Source: an uncultured Coprococcus sp.
GTDB taxonomy: Bacteria > Bacillota > Clostridia > Lachnospirales > Lachnospiraceae
Length of the DNA: 35,518 nucleotides
Direction of reading: 5' to 3'
Assembly: GCA_900548215.1 (NCBI GenBank)
Contig: URJI01000017.1
Coordinates: forward strand, 1 to 35,518
The position numbers and the translations under genes are program-made. Shown piece by piece: positions 32,500-35,518 of the stretch. Position 1 is the first letter of the stretch, and every line of letters begins with the position of its first letter. A model generated the notes under the pieces. The model worked only from the letters and a program-made list of their open reading frames with translations. It ran no database searches and was not told the origin of the DNA.

Positions 32500-32573
32500 C
32501 ATTGTCATAGTGCGTATATGGACTATCAAGGGTTATGATAATAAGCTTGAAAAAAACAGGAGAAATATATATT

Positions 32574-32866
32574 ATGACAGTGGGAGAAGAAATAAAACAG
32601 TTAAGAAATGAGAATGGTCTTTCTCAGGAAAAGCTTGCAGAGAAATTAAATGTATCTCGTTCAGCGGTTGCAAAGTGGGAAACAGATGGAAGATTGAGTT
32701 AGCAAAAAGAGAAGGATTGATAAGGGGCCTTTTGGATTTTCGGGATGATGCCTATCGTAATGTTGTGATCGATTCATTCGATGCAGATACAATACATTTG
32801 CAATTTGGTGGATCATTGGAACTTGGTGATATTGCTAAGATTGAGGAGATAAGTTATGGCGTTTGA
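32574..32866 (+). pseudogene. Disrupted XRE-family regulator
   Basis: ATG 32574, with AGGAG upstream, opens a typical XRE helix-turn-helix ('IKQLRNENGLSQEKLAEKLN' then 'VSRSAVAKWET') that stops after 42 residues at TAG 32700. A second frame, shifted at about 32675-32703, continues to 32866 with 'AKREGLIRGLLDFRDDAY' and 'LELGDIAKIEEISYG', whose family I do not recognise. XRE regulators of this type normally run on for tens of residues after 'KWET', so a deletion with frameshift is likely. The second piece overlaps the start of the GyrI-like gene by 11 bases, suggesting one operon originally. Confidence 0.7.
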
Positions 32867-33491
32867 TTTTAAGAAAGAATATAAAGAGTTTTATTTGCCG
32901 AAAAATAAGCCGCAGATCGTAACGATTCCAAGGGCGAATTACATAGCGGTAAGGGGCAAAGGCAACCCGAATGAGGAGGGCGGAGAATATAAAGCTGCGA
33001 TTGGTGTTTTGTATGCCGTTGCGTACACTCTCAAGATGAGTTATAAGACTGATTACAAAATAGAGGGATTTTTTGAATATGTTGTCCCACCGCTTGAAGG
33101 CTTTTGGTGGCAGGATAATGTTGAAGGTGTGGATTATACTGACAAATCTGCATTTAGCTGGATTTCTGTTATTCGTCTTCCTGATTTTGTAACAAAGAAT
33201 GATTTTGACTGGGCGGTTGAGACTGCGTCAAGGAAGAAAAAGATGGATTGTACCAATGCAGAATTTCTGAGTATTGATGAAGGTTTGTGTGTTCAGATCA
33301 TGCATATAGGAGCATTTGATAATGAACCTGAGACAGTAGCAGTGATGGATAAATATTCGGAAGAAAACGGGTATGTAAATGATTTTACTGATGAAAGACA
33401 TCATCACGAAATCTATCTATCAGATCCAAGAAAAACTGCACCGGAAAAATGTAAAACTGTTATCAGACATCCGATAAAGAAGAGATCGTGA
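32856..33491 (+). CDS. GyrI-like domain protein
   Basis: A 211-residue protein of the GyrI-like small-molecule-binding group: 'FYLPKNKPQIVTIPRANYIA', 'VRGKGNPNEEGGEYKAAI', 'VPPLEGFWW', and the C-terminal 'CVQIMHIGAFDNEPETVAVM' with 'HEIYLSDPRKTAPEK'. Relatives bind hydrophobic compounds; some hydrolyse cyclopropanoids or act as ligand sensors. No DNA-binding domain is attached; the broken XRE gene just upstream may have been its regulator. GAGGAG lies before ATG 32856. Confidence 0.85.
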   Translation: MAFDFKKEYKEFYLPKNKPQIVTIPRANYIAVRGKGNPNEEGGEYKAAIGVLYAVAYTLKMSYKTDYKIEGFFEYVVPPLEGFWWQDNVEGVDYTDKSAFSWISVIRLPDFVTKNDFDWAVETASRKKKMDCTNAEFLSIDEGLCVQIMHIGAFDNEPETVAVMDKYSEENGYVNDFTDERHHHEIYLSDPRKTAPEKCKTVIRHPIKKRS

Positions 33492-33524
33492 TTCTATTTT
33501 AGAAAATAAAAAATAAGGGACTTT

Positions 33525-33638
33525 ATGGATTACACAATAAGAAGATTAAAACAGGAAGGAACCGGGACAGATCTTTTAAGATATGAAAGCAAGCAGTATG
33601 AATCGAGTAAGGTTTGTACTGCTTGCATTTATTTATGA
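33525..33638 (+). pseudogene. Short ORF, possible acetyltransferase fragment
   Basis: 37 codons from ATG 33525 with AAGGGA upstream begin 'MDYTIRRLKQE', which looks like the start of a GNAT acetyltransferase, then lose any similarity. The end of the ORF runs into a terminator hairpin, so the current ORF is probably not a working gene. Weak call. Confidence 0.25.
33589..33637 (+). terminator. Terminator after the GyrI-like gene region
   Basis: GCAAGCAGTA (33589-33598) pairs perfectly with TACTGCTTGC (33617-33626), loop of 18 bases, followed by ATTTATTTATG. Confidence 0.7.
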
Positions 33639-33732
33639 GAGTATTCAAAGACAAATATACAGATAAATAGTGACAGAGTATTGTTCAAAATTGAATTATC
33701 ATGCATCTTGGTATCGGTTTTGTGCATGTTGG

Positions 33733-33750
33733 TTGTCTGTATATAGACAA
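33733..33750. other. Dyad over the start of the membrane protein gene
   Basis: TTGTCT-GTATAT-AGACAA, 6-bp arms. It ends on the A of the ATG at 33750. It could be an operator, or could hide the start if that ATG is used. Confidence 0.4.
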
Positions 33751-34163
33751 TGAAATCAATTAACGATAGAGTAATGGCAGAATGTACATTTGCTATTGCG
33801 GTGATTGGCAGCCTTTTTGAAAGGAATAACAGCATCAGTTTCATCTATTTTTTCCTGCCGTTTGGGTTGGCTTTAATCTGTATGATTCCATGTATTCCCA
33901 TCTATCTTAAGGAAGACATGACGATTACACAGATCATGTGGCAGAGAGGTATAGAGCTTGTAGTTCTGGAAATTGCAATGTGTGCTGTGATTTATCTTAT
34001 TATGGGTGACAGTGTTTCCATAGTAGTGTATGTTGCAATACTGATTTCTACGGCAATTTGTGATGTGCTTTCATACCTTGTGAAGTGGTATCTGGAAAAA
34101 GAAGAGGCAGATAAGATAAATCGAAGGATTGCAGGGCGCAGAAGAAAAAAAGAGAATGAATGA
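33750..34163 (+). CDS. Small membrane protein of unknown function
   Basis: Up to 137 residues with hydrophobic segments at about 29-53 ('FIYFFLPFGLALICMIPCI'), 67-85 and 88-113, and a very basic end ('NRRIAGRRRKKENE'). The pattern of short loops and a 'KWYLEKEEADKINRRI' tail resembles DUF3021-type membrane proteins, but I cannot confirm this. The ATG at 33750 has no good ribosome-binding site and follows an in-frame TAG by one codon, so the protein may be truncated at its N terminus. Confidence 0.5.
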   Translation: MKSINDRVMAECTFAIAVIGSLFERNNSISFIYFFLPFGLALICMIPCIPIYLKEDMTITQIMWQRGIELVVLEIAMCAVIYLIMGDSVSIVVYVAILISTAICDVLSYLVKWYLEKEEADKINRRIAGRRRKKENE

Positions 34164-34322
34164 AAGGGAGTCTATTTATTTGCGGTATTGCAAACTATGT
34201 CAGCCTTTGCAAAACGGATTGGTGCTGAGTTGACCGTCTGCTGAACGGTGAGCATTGATTCCATACAGATAAACAGATGCGTTTTATAGATGATTGGATT
34301 TTAACAGCGGGAGGGAAGAATT

Positions 34323-34958
34323 ATGATGAATAGAATATATCCTCGTTCACACGACAAGCAGATTGTGTACTTAAAAGACGTTATCACCGAATCAAATATT
34401 GAGGTTGGTGACTATACAATATACAATGATTTCATGCACGATCCCTGCGATTTTGAAAAGAACAATGTGCTTTACCACTATCCGGTAAATGGTGATAAGC
34501 TGATTATCGGCAAATTTTGTTCTATTGCTTGTGGAGCAAAATTCCTGTTTACAAGTGGAAATCACCAGCTGAAATCGCTTTCAACCTACTCATTTCCCAT
34601 TTTCTTTGAGGAGTGGGGGCTGGATGCGAAGAACATTTGTAATGCTTGGGAAAACAAAGGAGATACCATCATTGGAAATGATGTTTGGATTGGCTATGAA
34701 GCTGTGATTATGTCGGGCGTAAAAATCGGGGACGGTGCGATTATTGGTACTCGTGCTGTTGTGACAAAGGATGTACCGCCCTATACCATTGTTGGCGGTG
34801 TCCCAGCAAAGCCTATTCGCAAACGTTTTGATGATACCACGATTGAATCGCTGGAGACTTTGCGTTGGTGGGACTGGGATGAAGAAAAAATTAGAAGTAA
34901 TATTTCAGCTATCCAGTCCGGAGACATTACGGTTTTGGAGAATGCGGCAGCCTATTAG
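34323..34958 (+). CDS. CatB/Vat-like xenobiotic O-acetyltransferase
   Basis: A 211-residue left-handed beta-helix acyltransferase of the XAT class. 'YHYPVNGDKLIIGKFCSIA' at about 51-69, His81 in 'TSGNHQLKSLSTYSFP' (the position of the catalytic His in Vat and CatB enzymes), hexapeptide repeats 'IGNDVWIGYEAVIMSGVKIG', 'AIIGTRAVVTKDVPPYTIVG', then 'GVPAKPIRKRF' and the C-terminal 'RWWDWDEEKI'. Relatives acetylate streptogramin A, chloramphenicol or sugars with acetyl-CoA; the substrate here is unknown. GGGAGGGAAG precedes ATG 34323. It stands in a region of gene fragments. Confidence 0.85.
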   Translation: MMNRIYPRSHDKQIVYLKDVITESNIEVGDYTIYNDFMHDPCDFEKNNVLYHYPVNGDKLIIGKFCSIACGAKFLFTSGNHQLKSLSTYSFPIFFEEWGLDAKNICNAWENKGDTIIGNDVWIGYEAVIMSGVKIGDGAIIGTRAVVTKDVPPYTIVGGVPAKPIRKRFDDTTIESLETLRWWDWDEEKIRSNISAIQSGDITVLENAAAY

Positions 34959-35230
34959 TGGAAAATAATAGTTGTCAGGGAGAATATGTGAGGGGAGGAT
35001 ATATTTAATAACAGAGGTGACATTTTCTGTTAATCATAATCCTTGTATATGATTGCAAAGGATCATCGACAAGGCCGGGGCAGATATGAAAGCTTTTGAA
35101 CATGTAAATTACTGCCTTGCGGTCAGGAAAGATTAAAGCGAGAGGTGTCGGAAATGGCAAGCGAGGAGAAGATTTTCTATTTGATTTGAAATAGATCAAT
35201 CGGAGTTTGCAGAGAGGAGATTTTATTAAT
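34959..35230. other. Spacer with a possible coding scrap
   Basis: About 270 bases without an intact gene. A 27-codon open stretch (35053-35136, ending in TAA) reads 'IIDKAGADMKAFEHVNYCL', which looks protein-like and faintly RidA-like, but it has no start and is interrupted on both sides. Confidence 0.3.
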
Positions 35231-35518
35231 ATGCTAATTGAAACAGAAAGGCTATTGCTTAGAGAATACACAATGGATGATTTTGATGCATTGTTTGAAA
35301 TTATGTCAGATGAAGAAACAATGAAGCACTATCCATCGCCATTTGATAAAGACCGGACCAGAGGTTGGATAACTTGGAATATCGAGAATTATAGCAAGTA
35401 TGGTTTTGGATTATGGGCAGTAGTTTTGAAAGAGACAAATGAATTTATAGGAGATTGTGGTATTACTGTTCAGGATATTGACGGAGAACTTCTTCCAGAG
35501 ATTGGATACCATATACAT
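35231..35518 (+). CDS. GNAT N-acetyltransferase (RimJ/RimL type), 3' end outside the window
   Basis: ATG 35231, with GAGGAG about 11 bases upstream, opens a frame that stays open to the last base (96 codons). 'MLIETERLLLREYTMDDFDA' is the classic start of RimJ/RimL-like GNAT enzymes; 'GFGLWAVVLKETNEFIGDCG' and 'LPEIGYHIH' follow in the usual order, leading into the acetyl-CoA-binding part that lies beyond the window. It would transfer acetyl from acetyl-CoA to an amine of unknown identity. Confidence 0.88.
   Translation, partial: MLIETERLLLREYTMDDFDALFEIMSDEETMKHYPSPFDKDRTRGWITWNIENYSKYGFGLWAVVLKETNEFIGDCGITVQDIDGELLPEIGYHIH

Noticed and set aside
32194..32529. 111-residue version of the minus-strand toxin frame
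   Set aside because: The start at 32529 lies upstream of the likely promoter and has no ribosome-binding site; only the last 34 codons have toxin features.
34164..34322. Short ORFs between the membrane protein and the acetyltransferase
   Set aside because: All frames are broken within 20 codons; no family pattern.

Overview
The window looks like a chromosomal segment of a moderately AT-rich Firmicute, most likely a Lachnospiraceae-type member of Clostridia (a Coprococcus-like gut commensal is my guess, not a proof). Pointers are the whiA-crh order, strong AGGAGG ribosome-binding sites with several GTG and TTG starts, a lysine riboswitch and a class I preQ1 riboswitch, a clostridial 3D-domain protein, a DUF6145 gene and type III pantothenate kinase. 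All convincing protein genes lie on the plus strand except one very small gene near 32.2 kb.

Layout. 1-1182: the end of whiA and an HPr/Crh-like protein whose phosphorylatable His15 is replaced by Glu while Ser46 is kept. 1332-4052: a large Sel1-repeat protein with two beta-rich inserts and its own terminator. 4142-5925: a two-gene module, a ribbon-helix-helix-like protein plus an AAA/DUF4143 ATPase, followed by tRNA-Thr(CGT). 6099-11838: DUF5662 protein, DNA polymerase III alpha (dnaE), a SpoU-family RNA methyltransferase and a tandem OB-fold (SSB-like) protein. 11839-16382: two copies of a dispersed hairpin repeat, a near-consensus promoter, a lysine riboswitch with terminator, dapA, then dapB, DUF6145, coaX and dusB. 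16694-19243: a secreted 3D-domain cell-wall protein and threonine synthase. 19317-24417: a preQ1-I riboswitch controlling queD-queE-folE-queC, followed by a lipid kinase and glmM. 24642-28196: short tandem repeats, a cysteine-rich orphan ORF, purF, a third copy of the hairpin repeat, purB.

28427-32035: a decayed DUF4160 gene next to an intact DUF2442 gene, then yhdT-panF (pantothenate uptake), a hotdog thioesterase and sfsA. 32036-35518: an accessory, partly decayed region. It holds a likely unannotated type I toxin-antitoxin locus (34-residue hydrophobic peptide on the minus strand, convergent antisense RNA on the plus strand, shared bidirectional terminator), a frameshifted XRE regulator, a GyrI-like protein, a small membrane protein, a Vat/CatB-like acetyltransferase, gene scraps and the start of a GNAT acetyltransferase.

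How the parts fit: lysine and threonine synthesis (dapA, dapB, thrC), CoA supply (panF imports what coaX phosphorylates), queuosine precursor synthesis under preQ1 feedback, purine synthesis (purF, purB), envelope precursor synthesis (glmM) and replication (dnaE, OB-fold protein). The least described items are the type I toxin locus with same-sense duplicated 5' segments, the dispersed hairpin repeat that abuts stop codons and carries a Shine-Dalgarno-like edge, and the duplicated domain layout of the Sel1 protein. No homology search or RNA folding program was run; family names come from recognised motifs.
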